DNA of 64,000 nucleotides from UBA6244 sp041582875 (GTDB lineage Bacteria > Bacteroidota > Bacteroidia > Bacteroidales > F082): NCBI GenBank assembly GCA_041582875.1, contig JBFHGX010000002.1:1-64000 (forward strand). Direction: 5' to 3'. This document shows positions 49,765 through 58,958 of this stretch, one piece after another (position 1 is the stretch's first letter; every line of letters begins with the position of its first letter). Both the position numbers and the translations under genes were made by a program. The notes below the pieces were generated by a model. That model ran no database searches, was not told the DNA's origin, and saw only the letters and a program-made list of their open reading frames with translations.

Positions 49765-50598
49765 ATGGAAGAAATTAAAAATAAAAAAAATAAAAAATCA
49801 GAAAAGGTGATGACTTTTTGGGATCACCTAGAGGAATTACGCTGGCATATTCTGCGATCACTGACAGCAATCATTATTATTGCTATCGTGGCTTTTGCCA
49901 ACAGGAAAGTAGTGTTCGACCTTATTATTCTAGGCCCGAGCACCTCTGAATTTATTACAAATAAACTGTTATGTATTGCCAGCGACTGGCTAAGTATTGA
50001 GGCCTTGTGCATAAAAAACATGAAGCTACAAATTATCAACATCAGTATGTCGGGACAGTTTTTAACTCACATGTATATCTCAATGGTAACAGGGTTTATA
50101 CTGGCCTTTCCTTATATATTATGGGAAATTTGGCGATTTATAAAACCAGCTATGAATGAAAACGAAAAAAAATATTCTACGGGAGGTGTTATTATTAGTT
50201 CGTTGTTGTTTTTTGTTGGCGTATTGTTCAGTTACTTTTTGATTGTCCCACTGACTGTCAACTTTTTAGGGACTTATCAGGTAAGCGAAAGCGTTTTTAA
50301 TCAAATCTCGCTTTCATCCTACATAAGCACGGTAGTTTCAGTAACTTTTGCGGTTGGCGTTTCCTTTGAACTACCTATCGTAGTCTATTTTTTAACCAAA
50401 ATCGGGATCATTACTCCTACCTTTCTCTCCAAAAACAGAAAATACATGTACGTTATTCTGTTGATTATCTCTGCAATCATTACTCCACCTGACATGTTTA
50501 GTCAGCTATTAGTTGTTTTTCCGTTGATCGGATTATATGAGTTCTCGATTGCTGTTTCAAAACGAATATACAAAAAAAGCTACGAGCCTATTAGCTAA
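49765..50598 (+). CDS. tatC: Twin-arginine translocase subunit TatC
   Basis: 277 residues, six membrane helices. Opens with a Lys-rich segment then MTFWDHLEELRWHILRSL, the TatC N-terminal signature, and has FPYILWEIWRFIKPAMNENEKKY with the conserved Glu. It receives twin-arginine precursors; two proteins of the neighbouring island (PsrA-like and Rieske) carry such signals. No TatA/B gene is in the window. Confidence 0.94.
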   Translation: MEEIKNKKNKKSEKVMTFWDHLEELRWHILRSLTAIIIIAIVAFANRKVVFDLIILGPSTSEFITNKLLCIASDWLSIEALCIKNMKLQIINISMSGQFLTHMYISMVTGFILAFPYILWEIWRFIKPAMNENEKKYSTGGVIISSLLFFVGVLFSYFLIVPLTVNFLGTYQVSESVFNQISLSSYISTVVSVTFAVGVSFELPIVVYFLTKIGIITPTFLSKNRKYMYVILLIISAIITPPDMFSQLLVVFPLIGLYEFSIAVSKRIYKKSYEPIS

Positions 50599-50637
50599 TC
50601 TTTTGGGATTTACTAATCACATTGAAACCATAACAGC

Positions 50638-51438
50638 TTAAGATGTTGACCAACTTGGTGAACCGGTAACAAAGCCGAACGAAAGCGTATAAAATCGCTC
50701 AGCAGCCTCCACATGCACCCAGTGCGAAGCACCTTCAATGGTAATAATTTCAGCATGAGGAAAATTATACCTGATTTGATCGTAGTCTTCAGAAAGAATA
50801 TAATCTGAGTTACCACCACGAATGAATAAGGCAGGTTTATTAAACTTATTGATGGTATTGATTCCATCGAACATTTGATCGAGATTGGGTTCAATTCCCT
50901 GGATATTTATTTGCCATTCGAATTTATTACCGGCTACTCGACGAAGGTTTTTCATAATAAACTGACGAATTCGACTTTCCTTGATAAGCGGACTAATCTG
51001 ATCCTCTACATCTTGCCGACTGGTTACCAGATCAAAATTAACCTTTTTCATGGCATTGATGATGGTTTTATGGTTTTCGCGCGGACCATACGCTTTTAGA
51101 GTGATGTCCACAATTAACAACCGTTTGACAACATGTGGATTTTCAAGAGCAAAACGCATAGCCACTTTCCCTCCCATCGAATGACCAATGATGATCGGAT
51201 TTTCAATTTCGTGATCATCAATAAAATCAAACAAATCATCGGTCATGGCCAGATAATTGAAATTATCACTTTGTGGAGATTGCCCATGATTTCTTTGATC
51301 GAGAACCCAAACATCAAATCCTTCGGAAGCCATCCTCCGTGCATAAGTAACCCAATTATCAGAAATTCCGAACAGCCCATGAAGAATAATAATGGGTTGT
51401 TGTCCGGGGTCTCCGTATCTTCTGTAAAATAATTGCAT
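50638..51438 (-). CDS. Alpha/beta hydrolase (YbfF-like)
   Basis: 266 residues. Oxyanion region ILHGLFGISDNW, nucleophile elbow IGHSMGGKVA (Ser near 97), acid near RGGNSDYI and catalytic His in GASHWVHVEA. Similar to YbfF and other esterases or acyl-CoA hydrolases that open with QLFYRRYG. Substrate unknown. Last gene of the minus-strand run trx-yhhQ-hydrolase. Confidence 0.84.
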   Translation of the reverse strand: MQLFYRRYGDPGQQPIIILHGLFGISDNWVTYARRMASEGFDVWVLDQRNHGQSPQSDNFNYLAMTDDLFDFIDDHEIENPIIIGHSMGGKVAMRFALENPHVVKRLLIVDITLKAYGPRENHKTIINAMKKVNFDLVTSRQDVEDQISPLIKESRIRQFIMKNLRRVAGNKFEWQINIQGIEPNLDQMFDGINTINKFNKPALFIRGGNSDYILSEDYDQIRYNFPHAEIITIEGASHWVHVEAAERFYTLSFGFVTGSPSWSTS

Positions 51439-51455
51439 TGTATTAAATATAAATT

Positions 51456-52151
51456 TTATTTGTCCTCAAGCAGCGGCCTATTAACATCTGAAACATGAAA
51501 ATATTGGCGTAAAAAATGTACTAGAACATAAATTATTGGTGTATCGAACAAAGCAAATATTACCTTAAATATATATCCATTAAGTAACAGTAGTCCGAAC
51601 ATTTCCCATTCGATAACGCCAAAACTACATAGCAGAACAAGAATTGTCGCCGTATCTACTAATTGTGAAGTCATGGTAGAAAAATTATTGCGAACCCAAA
51701 GGTGCTTTCCCTTGGTTAGTCGCTTCCAAAAGTGAAACACCTTAACATCTAGAAACTGAGCCAAAAGATAGGCTGCCAAGGACGCTCCAACAGCAACGTA
51801 AGTAAAACCAAATACTTTTTTAAAAACAGCATCACCTATTGGAGACCAAGAAGTTGCTGATGCCTCCGTAGAAACAATAACAATGAGTAAGGCGAAAAAA
51901 CTGGCAAATATTCCAGCTGTCACCACCATCTGAGCTTTACGCTCGCCATAAATTTCGGAAATAATATCTGTTATTAAAAAGGTAATCGGGTAGGCAATAA
52001 TGCCTACTGATAATTGAAAATCATACAACCCAAATGGATTCCATGCAAAAAACTTTTGAAATATTAAGTTACTTGTTACCAGAGAGGTAATAAACAAACC
52101 AGCTAAAATTAAGAAAATGGCTTCTGCATGCAGGCGTTTTTTTTTATCCAT
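51456..52151 (-). CDS. yhhQ: Queuosine precursor transporter (YhhQ/Vut_1 family)
   Basis: 231 residues, six helices. Family features: a first helix with SLVTSNLIFQKFFAW, then GIIAYPITFLITDIISEIYGERKA near residue 50, and a later NNFSTMTSQLVDTATILVLLC. Imports preQ0/preQ1 for tRNA queuosine modification. The short basic N-terminus (MDKKKRLHAEA) is normal. Confidence 0.88.
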   Translation of the reverse strand: MDKKKRLHAEAIFLILAGLFITSLVTSNLIFQKFFAWNPFGLYDFQLSVGIIAYPITFLITDIISEIYGERKAQMVVTAGIFASFFALLIVIVSTEASATSWSPIGDAVFKKVFGFTYVAVGASLAAYLLAQFLDVKVFHFWKRLTKGKHLWVRNNFSTMTSQLVDTATILVLLCSFGVIEWEMFGLLLLNGYIFKVIFALFDTPIIYVLVHFLRQYFHVSDVNRPLLEDK

Positions 52152-52181
52152 GATGAGGCTAAAATACCATTTATTTACAAA

Positions 52182-52478
52182 TTATAAAAAAGGCTGAACC
52201 GACTGGATCAACTGCGCGGCCTGCATTACCCCAGACCGCCGGAAAATCGGTGACCCATTTTTAAAAATTATAAGCGTGGGGACACTTGAAATCTGGTATT
52301 TTCGGCTTACAGCCTGATTTTTATCCACATCAACTTTCAACACCCGAACTCGGTCGCCTAAATTTTTCTTTACCTCTTTAAGTATAGGAGGCATCATTTT
52401 ACAAGGTTGACACCATTCGGCACTAAAGTCAACAATTACAGGAGTGGAAGAATGAATTAACTCTACGAATGTGCTCAT
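52182..52478 (-). CDS. Thioredoxin
   Basis: 98 residues, one thioredoxin fold: VDFSAEWCQPCKMMPPIL with redox WCQPC (Gln in place of the usual Gly) and the cis-Pro loop SSVPTLIIF. No signal peptide, so cytoplasmic. A CQPC variant is likely to have a somewhat different redox potential. Thirty bases upstream of yhhQ. Confidence 0.88.
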   Translation of the reverse strand: MSTFVELIHSSTPVIVDFSAEWCQPCKMMPPILKEVKKNLGDRVRVLKVDVDKNQAVSRKYQISSVPTLIIFKNGSPIFRRSGVMQAAQLIQSVQPFL

Positions 52479-52550
52479 ATATCACTTTTAATAAACACAT
52501 TACAATCTTCATTCCAAGAAATCAAATATGTCAAAATTACCGGATAATGC

Positions 52551-53267
52551 TTATAAAGAAAGCTGACGAAGGTACAATTGGATCGTGTTTTCAAGTCCAT
52601 AAATGAGCGCATCACAAACCAAAGCGTGTCCAATAGAAACCTCTTCCACCCAAGGAATCTGTTGATGGAAATACCTTAAGTTTTCTAAACTTAAATCGTG
52701 TCCGGCATTCAAACCAATCTTGAGTTCTTGTGCTACCTCTGCAGCAGCAACAAAGGGAGCAATAGCAACTTCACGATTAAATGAATAATTGGCAGCATAA
52801 CTTTCAGTGTACAATTCAACCCTATCCGCACCCACAACCTTAGCTCCCTCAATGAATTTTTTAACTGGATCCACAAAAACAGAAGTTCTGATTCTGGCAG
52901 CTTTAAACTGAGCAATCACCTCTGTAAGAAAGTCGTGATTAGCAATGGTATCCCAACCATGGTCAGAAGTCAACTGATTTGGATCGTCAGGAACCAATGT
53001 TACCTGATGAGGTTTATAAGTCAATACCAATTGAATAAATTCAGGAGTTGGATTACCCTCAATATTAAACTCAGTAGAAATCAAAGGCCGTAATATTTCA
53101 ACGTCACTGTACCGAATATGACGTTCATCCGGACGTGGATGAACAGTAATTCCCTGTGCACCCCATTTTTCGCAATCCAAAACAACCTTAGCTAAATCGG
53201 GTTGATTGCCTCCGCGGGCATTTCGCAATGTGGCTATTTTGTTTACATTTACACTTAACTTGGTCAT
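52551..53267 (-). CDS. pdxJ: Pyridoxine 5'-phosphate synthase
   Basis: Condenses 1-deoxyxylulose 5-phosphate with 3-amino-2-oxopropyl phosphate to pyridoxine 5'-phosphate. MTKLSVNVNKIATLRNARGGNQPD at the N-terminus, GAQGITVHPRPDERHIR near residue 40, VTLVPDDPNQLTSDHGW near residue 95 and GLNAGHDLSLENL near 190 are all typical. 238 residues is normal. The ATG at 53267 is supported by a TAATTTTG promoter element just upstream. Confidence 0.95.
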   Translation of the reverse strand: MTKLSVNVNKIATLRNARGGNQPDLAKVVLDCEKWGAQGITVHPRPDERHIRYSDVEILRPLISTEFNIEGNPTPEFIQLVLTYKPHQVTLVPDDPNQLTSDHGWDTIANHDFLTEVIAQFKAARIRTSVFVDPVKKFIEGAKVVGADRVELYTESYAANYSFNREVAIAPFVAAAEVAQELKIGLNAGHDLSLENLRYFHQQIPWVEEVSIGHALVCDALIYGLENTIQLYLRQLSL

Positions 53268-53282
53268 GTCATTTCTTTTGTG

Positions 53283-53290
53283 CAAAATTA
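53283..53290 (-). promoter_or_regulatory. Promoter element of pdxJ
   Basis: Minus-strand TAATTTTG, 16 bases upstream of the ATG at 53267. Confidence 0.5.
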
Positions 53291-53317
53291 ATAAATTGCC
53301 AACCAAAACTGTATATT

Positions 53318-53770
53318 ATGCGTGCTGTTATTCAGAGAGTATCTAAGGCGTCCGTTATTATTGAAAATCAAGAATTTTCATCAATAGCTACCGGATTACT
53401 AATATTGATCGGAATAGAAAATTCAGATACCATGGAAGATATCGATTGGCTAACTGGGAAAATTTCGCGCTTGAGGATTTTTGAAGACCAGAATGGTGTA
53501 ATGAATCACAGCATAAAAGACATTTATGGAGAAGCTTTAGTGGTGAGTCAATTCACCCTTCATGCAAGTACAAAAAAGGGAAACCGTCCCTCCTATATAC
53601 GAGCTGCAAAACCAACACGAGCAAATGAATTGTATGAACTCTTTATTCAAACACTTGAAAAAGTATTGCAAAAAAAAGTCCACACCGGAAAATTCGGTGC
53701 AATGATGCAAATAGAACTAGTGAACGATGGACCTGTTACCATTCTTATAGACACAAAAAACAAGGAGTAA
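53318..53770 (+). CDS. dtd: D-aminoacyl-tRNA deacylase
   Basis: 150 residues: MRAVIQRVSKASVII at the start, VSQFTLHAST (SQFTL motif) near residue 77 and the GPVTILIDT end are diagnostic of DTD. It hydrolyses D-aminoacyl-tRNAs. The ATG at 53318 is the family start; a longer frame overlaps pdxJ. Convergent with hemD one base away. Confidence 0.95.
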   Translation: MRAVIQRVSKASVIIENQEFSSIATGLLILIGIENSDTMEDIDWLTGKISRLRIFEDQNGVMNHSIKDIYGEALVVSQFTLHASTKKGNRPSYIRAAKPTRANELYELFIQTLEKVLQKKVHTGKFGAMMQIELVNDGPVTILIDTKNKE

Positions 53771-53771
53771 T

Positions 53772-54542
53772 TTATTTCCTGTTATTACGTCTTCTTTCTT
53801 TTTCCTTATTACCAAGGTATTCCTCAATAGCCATGGTCATACTGGGAGCTGTTTGTGTAGGTGCAGGGATGTCCAATTGCAATCCGGCCGCTTTAACGGC
53901 AGTAGCAGTAGTAGCGCCAAATGCAGCTATCAACTGATCCTCTTGATTATAATCAGGGAAATTACTCTGCAGTGAGGTGATTCCGGCAGGACTAAAGAAA
54001 ATAATCAAATCGAACTTTTTGGGATCGATATGAGACAAATCAGCTGCCACAGTTCGGTATATCACTGCGTTGGTGTAGTCAATGCCCTCTTTATCGAGCA
54101 TATCGAACATCGATTTCTTGTGAACATCCGAAGAAGGCAACAAGAATTTCTCTTCTGAGTGCTTCGAAATAACTTCTAAAAGATCGGGAAAAGTTTGCTT
54201 TCCGTAGAATATCTTTCTTTTGCGGTATTGAACGTATTTTTGAAGATAATACGCTGTAGATTCGGAAATACAGAAATACTTCAACGAATCGGGAATATCA
54301 AATCTCAACTCCTTAGCCATCCTGAAAAAGTGATCAACGGCATGACGACTGGTAAGTATGATGGCGGTATGCCCAACAAACGAGCCCTTTGCACGTCTGA
54401 ATTCCTGAGCAGAAACGCCTTCCACCTTGATAAACTTTTCAAAAACAATGTTTAATCCAAACTTAGATATCAGTTCACCATACGGGGACTTTTCTAAATC
54501 AGGGGGCTGCGGTTGAGAAACCAGAATGTTTTTAATCTTCAA
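53772..54542 (-). CDS. hemD: Uroporphyrinogen-III synthase
   Basis: 256 residues, with the HemD fold pattern: ILVSQPQPP at the start, ILTSRHAVDHFF near residue 63, YFCISESTAYYL, and the second half IIFFSPAGITSLQ and AAFGATTATAV. Sequence conservation in this family is low, but the position directly downstream of a DUF4271 gene is typical for Bacteroidota. Provides the tetrapyrrole for heme, needed by the many cytochromes in this window. Confidence 0.87.
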   Translation of the reverse strand: MKIKNILVSQPQPPDLEKSPYGELISKFGLNIVFEKFIKVEGVSAQEFRRAKGSFVGHTAIILTSRHAVDHFFRMAKELRFDIPDSLKYFCISESTAYYLQKYVQYRKRKIFYGKQTFPDLLEVISKHSEEKFLLPSSDVHKKSMFDMLDKEGIDYTNAVIYRTVAADLSHIDPKKFDLIIFFSPAGITSLQSNFPDYNQEDQLIAAFGATTATAVKAAGLQLDIPAPTQTAPSMTMAIEEYLGNKEKERRRNNRK

Positions 54543-54598
54543 TTTCTTTCAATCTTTTGGTTCCTAAATGAGTGTGTTTTAGCAAATCGACACCTTAG

Positions 54599-55408
54599 CT
54601 AAAAATAATTGCCTGGTGATATAAGTTTAATCATGATTAACATGGGTATCAATTCGAGGCTGCAAAGGTACAAAATAAAATGAAATGCCGAGAATTTAGT
54701 GTTTGAAATTCCAATGTTTACGGTTTGAAACCACCTAAAAACCTGCATCCCAAGCACGAGCATTACTGCAAAAAGCAAAAAGAATTTTTGAAACGAGAGC
54801 AGGGCGAATAGTAATAAGGGGAGCAATAAAACACTTAAGGCATTCTCAATATTTCTATCAAGTTTAAGTTGCTGATTCGCAATGGACCCTGTTTTGAATA
54901 TGAATGAAATCAGGTATATGACAATTCGTCGGTATATCCAGAACACTAAAAAAACCAGTAGCACATATAAGTACAAATTATAACCCGGGATAGCTAACAC
55001 AAGATAAGTAACATAGTTGAAAAAAAACAAATATGTAAGCAATGAGATGGTGAATAAAAAGTTCAAAAGATATAATACGTCCACTAATAAGCTAGGAGTA
55101 TTAACAGAATGGGAGCTCTTTCTCGTGAATGCAAATTTGTTTCCAACTGAAAATTCGTAGTAAAAACGTTCGGGCATATACCATCGTAATAACGCAATAA
55201 ATACGATTAACCCCAACAAGATTCCACTGAATAAATCCATTTGTAAATTCACCAGCTCTTTAGGAACGACGGAAATCGGACCTTGCTGCAGAAAAGTACT
55301 CGTTCCAGAAGGGAAATCCGAATGGGCTATCATACTTTCAACACCCTGCTTATCTGTCAGATAAGAATATGGATGGGTAATTTGAAAAATATTAAGCGTA
55401 TCATTCAT
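54599..55408 (-). CDS. DUF4271 integral membrane protein
   Basis: 269 residues from the ATG at 55408, with about six membrane helices in the C-terminal two-thirds (for example LLGLIVFIALLRWY-like and FLFTISLLTYLFFFNYVTYL). DUF4271 proteins are membrane proteins of unknown role found beside hemD in Bacteroidota. A TATCTTTG promoter element at 55430-55437 argues against the longer start at 55480. Confidence 0.78.
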   Translation of the reverse strand: MNDTLNIFQITHPYSYLTDKQGVESMIAHSDFPSGTSTFLQQGPISVVPKELVNLQMDLFSGILLGLIVFIALLRWYMPERFYYEFSVGNKFAFTRKSSHSVNTPSLLVDVLYLLNFLFTISLLTYLFFFNYVTYLVLAIPGYNLYLYVLLVFLVFWIYRRIVIYLISFIFKTGSIANQQLKLDRNIENALSVLLLPLLLFALLSFQKFFLLFAVMLVLGMQVFRWFQTVNIGISNTKFSAFHFILYLCSLELIPMLIMIKLISPGNYF

Positions 55409-55429
55409 CTGCTCTGTATAAAGAAAACG

Positions 55430-55437
55430 CAAAGATA
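55430..55437 (-). promoter_or_regulatory. Promoter element of DUF4271-hemD
   Basis: Minus-strand TATCTTTG, 22 bases upstream of the ATG at 55408. Confidence 0.5.
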
Positions 55438-55649
55438 AAGCAAAGTCAGACATTGTGGATTCTACACTTAAAAAGCTCAAAATATATATGCTTGATCAAG
55501 CAAACAATAAACAAAACAAAACAAGATTAAATAATCCAATACATATTGAATTCAAATAAAGTGTTATACACCTGTATACCTGATTATTATACCCCATAAA
55601 ACCAAGCTGAATCAACTTTTATAAATGGGACGGATTCAAAAATTAGTGG

Positions 55650-55657
55650 TATTTTTG
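55650..55657 (+). promoter_or_regulatory. Promoter element of pta
   Basis: TATTTTTG (TAnnTTTG), 28 bases before the ATG at 55685. Confidence 0.55.
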
Positions 55658-55684
55658 CGCCCTCTTAAAATCATTTTAAAATCC

Positions 55685-56689
55685 ATGGAATTAGTTAAAC
55701 GCATCCACGAGGAAGCCAAAAAAGCCAATAAAATTATTGTGCTTCCTGAAGGCACTGAAGAACGGACATTGAAAGCTGCCGATTATGTTTTAAAACATAA
55801 AATAGCGAGGATAATATTGTTGGGGAACCATGATATAATTCACACTAAAGCTACTGAATTAAAATTAAGTCACCTTGGTGAAGCGACATTAATTGATCCT
55901 ATCAATCACGAAGAAAAAGATTTTTACGCTCACCTTCTTTGGGAACTGCGTAAAGGAAAGGGTTTAACCATAGAACAGGCAACAACTTTGGTGGAAGATC
56001 CACTTTATTTGGCGACATTGATTATTAAAAACAAAAAAGCTGATGGTGAAGTTGCTGGTGCTGATAACTCAACTGGGGATGTACTCCGTCCGGCTTTCCA
56101 AATTATTAAAACCCTACCTGGCGTATCAGCTGTTTCAGGTGCATTTATTATGATCCTAAAGAATACTGAGTATTCTGATAGCGGTATGCTCATTTTTGCT
56201 GATTGTGCAGTGAATCCGGATCCAAGTATAAAAGAATTGGCTGAAATAGCGATTGAATCAGCTAAAACTGCTAAAAATATTGCAGGGATAGAACCTCGCG
56301 TTGCCATGCTGAGTTTTTCTACCAAGGGAAGTGCTAAACACCCCAAAGTTGATAAGGTAGTTGAAGCTACAAAATTGGCACAACAAATGGCACCTGAACT
56401 TAAAATTGATGGTGAGTTACAAGCAGATGCCGCTCTGGTTAATATCATTGGTCAAAAGAAAGCCCCAGGATCAGAAATTGCAGGAAAAGCCAACGTACTG
56501 GTTTTCCCATCACTCGAAACTGGAAATATCGCCTATAAATTGGTGGAGCGCCTAGCAGGCGCCGAAGCTGTAGGTCCTGTATTACAAGGCATGGCTGCAC
56601 CAATTAATGATCTTTCAAGAGGATGTTCGGTCGACGATATCATCAACATGATTGCCATTACTGCCAACCAAGCGAATGGTTTATACTAA
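55685..56689 (+). CDS. pta: Phosphate acetyltransferase
   Basis: Converts acetyl-CoA and phosphate to acetyl phosphate. 334 residues, the single-domain form. KKANKIIVLPEGTEERTLKAA near residue 14, GEVAGADNSTGDVLRPAFQIIKT near residue 115 and MLSFSTKGSAKHP near residue 215 (acetyl-CoA and phosphate site) are typical. First gene of the pta-hydroxyacyl-CoA dehydrogenase-ackA operon. Confidence 0.96.
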   Translation: MELVKRIHEEAKKANKIIVLPEGTEERTLKAADYVLKHKIARIILLGNHDIIHTKATELKLSHLGEATLIDPINHEEKDFYAHLLWELRKGKGLTIEQATTLVEDPLYLATLIIKNKKADGEVAGADNSTGDVLRPAFQIIKTLPGVSAVSGAFIMILKNTEYSDSGMLIFADCAVNPDPSIKELAEIAIESAKTAKNIAGIEPRVAMLSFSTKGSAKHPKVDKVVEATKLAQQMAPELKIDGELQADAALVNIIGQKKAPGSEIAGKANVLVFPSLETGNIAYKLVERLAGAEAVGPVLQGMAAPINDLSRGCSVDDIINMIAITANQANGLY

Positions 56690-56722
56690 CTAAGGTACAT
56701 AAACAAATATATATTCAATAAA

Positions 56723-57682
56723 ATGAGTCAGTTATCAGAATTTAGCCTGGGAGACAAATTAACCCCAAAAGGCGCAATACAAACAGTTGGAATAGTAGGC
56801 TGCGGTGAAGTCGGACAGGAGCTTACCATCATGATTTCGAAATCGGGTATGGATGTGGTTTTTATCGATGTGGATGAAGATCGGGTAAAGGAAATCATCC
56901 AACAAATCGATGCCCGATTGGACAGGGTAATTCGCCACTGGGGCATTACCGCATCAGAAAAACGATTGATTCTTTCACGAATTACCGGCAGCACTCAATT
57001 CTCAAAACTTGCCAAATGCCAGATAGTAATCGAAACAATCAGTTCACGGAAATCAGGTACAATGCTAGAAATGCGGAAATCAGTTTTTCAACAGATTGAA
57101 AAAGAAGTTTCTGATGAAACCTTGATTTCTTCAAACCTCAGTACCCTGATGATTTCTGATCTGGCAGCAGCCCTTAAGAAACCAAACCGGGCCATCGGAA
57201 TGCATTTTATTGAACCTATTGACAAAACGCATATTGTTGAAGTGGTAAGAGCACTTAGATCATCAGAAGAAGCTTTTGACATGGCCTCACGGTTTTGCAG
57301 GATGGTAAATAAAAAAGTGATTCAGATAAATGAATCTCCGGGAAATATCAGTACCCGCATGATTATCCCTATGATTAATGAAGCTTGTGAATTACTGATG
57401 GAAGGTGTAGCATCTATTCAGGATATCGACGAGACCATGCGTGAAGCAGCAGGAAATAATAGCGGACCATTTGAGCTGGCCGACCGCATTGGTTTAGATA
57501 AAATTCTCAAATACATGGACAATCTGTACGCTGAGTACGGTGAAAAAAAATACAAAGCATCTCCCATTATCAAACGATTGGTGAGAGCCAACTACTTAGG
57601 TCGTCATGTAGGAAAAGGATTTTATAATTACGAAGGCGGAAAACAGGTGGGAAACACGATAACCTGCTCAATAATCCAATAA
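56723..57682 (+). CDS. 3-hydroxyacyl-CoA dehydrogenase-family protein
   Basis: 319 residues. NAD-binding GIVGCGEVGQELTI near residue 22, the Asp of FIDVDEDRV, the catalytic His in GMHFIEPIDK near 157 and the C-terminal domain (GPFELADRIGLDKILKYMD, GKGFYNY). Closest in layout to 3-hydroxybutyryl-CoA dehydrogenase, but the usual HFFNP is HFIEP and the usual N in PGFxxNR is T (PGNISTRM), so the substrate may differ. Sits between pta and ackA. Confidence 0.82.
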   Translation: MSQLSEFSLGDKLTPKGAIQTVGIVGCGEVGQELTIMISKSGMDVVFIDVDEDRVKEIIQQIDARLDRVIRHWGITASEKRLILSRITGSTQFSKLAKCQIVIETISSRKSGTMLEMRKSVFQQIEKEVSDETLISSNLSTLMISDLAAALKKPNRAIGMHFIEPIDKTHIVEVVRALRSSEEAFDMASRFCRMVNKKVIQINESPGNISTRMIIPMINEACELLMEGVASIQDIDETMREAAGNNSGPFELADRIGLDKILKYMDNLYAEYGEKKYKASPIIKRLVRANYLGRHVGKGFYNYEGGKQVGNTITCSIIQ

Positions 57683-57700
57683 TTAAAAAAGAGATTGATC

Positions 57701-58894
57701 ATGAAAATTATTGTACTGAACTGTGGAAGTTCTTCCATCAAATATCAACTTTTCGAAATGCCTGCCAAACAGGTTATTGCTAAGGGTTTAGTTGACAAAA
57801 TCGGATTAAAAGGAAGTGTTATTAAACACGAAAAAACAGACGCTCCTGCTGTTAAAATAGAAGGAGAAATACTTGATCATCAACAAGGCATTGAATATCT
57901 ACTTGGCATACTCATCAGCAAAGAGTACGGCAGTTTAAACAGTATCGATGAAATCAATGCTGTCGGACATCGCGTAGTTCATGGCGCTGAAGAATTTAGC
58001 GGTAGTGTACTCATTACAGATGAGGTAATAAATGCACTGGTTGTTTCAACAGAATTGGCTCCATTGCACAACCCGCCAAACTTAAAAGGAATTTATGCAA
58101 TGCAGCATTTACTTCCTTCAGTAAAACAAGTGGGAGTATTCGATACAGCATTCCATCAAACAATGCCAGAACATGTATACTTGTATGCCATTCCTTATAT
58201 TTTATATGAAAAATACAAAATCAGAAGGTATGGATTTCACGGCACTAGCCATAAATATGTTTCGCATCGGGCTTGTGAAATATTAGGCGTGGACATTAAA
58301 ACCCAAAAAATTATTACCTGCCATTTGGGCAATGGAGCCTCGATGACCGCCATAAAAGACGGAAAATCATTCGACACTTCCATGGGTATGACTCCTACCG
58401 AAGGTTTAATGATGGGGACACGTTCGGGCGACATCGATCCGGGAACACTGCTTTACATTGCCGACAAAGAAGCAACCAGCATCGGATACACCAACACCTT
58501 ACTCAATAAATTTTCTGGAGTTGTAGGAATATCGGGTGTTTCATCCGACATGAGAGATGTTGAAAACGCTGCCAATGATGGCAACCACCGTGCTCAATTA
58601 GCTTTGGATATGTACGCTTACCGTGCAAAAAAATACATTGGAGCTTATGCCGCTGCACTCGAAGGTGTTGACGTAATTGTATTTACCGGAGGAATTGGAG
58701 AAAATGATACTGAAACGCGTAAAAAAACCCTACGTGGACTTGAATTTTTGGGCATCGAACTCGACCCTGAGAAAGAAAATGTACGTGGCAAGGAAACTTT
58801 GATTAGTACTGAAAACTCAAGGGTAAAAGTACTTGTTGTTCCAACAGAAGAGGAACTTATGATTGCCAATGACACATACGAAATTGTTTCGTAA
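57701..58894 (+). CDS. ackA: Acetate kinase
   Basis: 397 residues. IIVLNCGSSSIKYQLFE at the start (adenosine-phosphate loop), VGHRVVHGAEEF near residue 90, FDTAFHQTMP, RRYGFHGTSHKYV near 175, GNGASMTAIKDG and the TRSGDIDPG loop, FTGGIGEND near the end: all acetate kinase motifs. Makes ATP from acetyl phosphate in fermentation. Twelve to eighteen bases after the dehydrogenase gene, closed by a terminator. Confidence 0.97.
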   Translation: MKIIVLNCGSSSIKYQLFEMPAKQVIAKGLVDKIGLKGSVIKHEKTDAPAVKIEGEILDHQQGIEYLLGILISKEYGSLNSIDEINAVGHRVVHGAEEFSGSVLITDEVINALVVSTELAPLHNPPNLKGIYAMQHLLPSVKQVGVFDTAFHQTMPEHVYLYAIPYILYEKYKIRRYGFHGTSHKYVSHRACEILGVDIKTQKIITCHLGNGASMTAIKDGKSFDTSMGMTPTEGLMMGTRSGDIDPGTLLYIADKEATSIGYTNTLLNKFSGVVGISGVSSDMRDVENAANDGNHRAQLALDMYAYRAKKYIGAYAAALEGVDVIVFTGGIGENDTETRKKTLRGLEFLGIELDPEKENVRGKETLISTENSRVKVLVVPTEEELMIANDTYEIVS

Positions 58895-58905
58895 TTAAAA
58901 TTCAA

Positions 58906-58949
58906 TCACAAAAAAAAGCAGCCTCAAATCGAGACTGCTTTTTTTGTGA
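58906..58949. terminator. Bidirectional terminator between ackA and the GIN-domain gene
   Basis: CACAAAAAAAAGCAG / CTGCTTTTTTTGTG long stem around a CCTC...GA-rich loop; T-tracts on both strands. Confidence 0.9.
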
Positions 58950-58958
58950 TCTGTTTTT

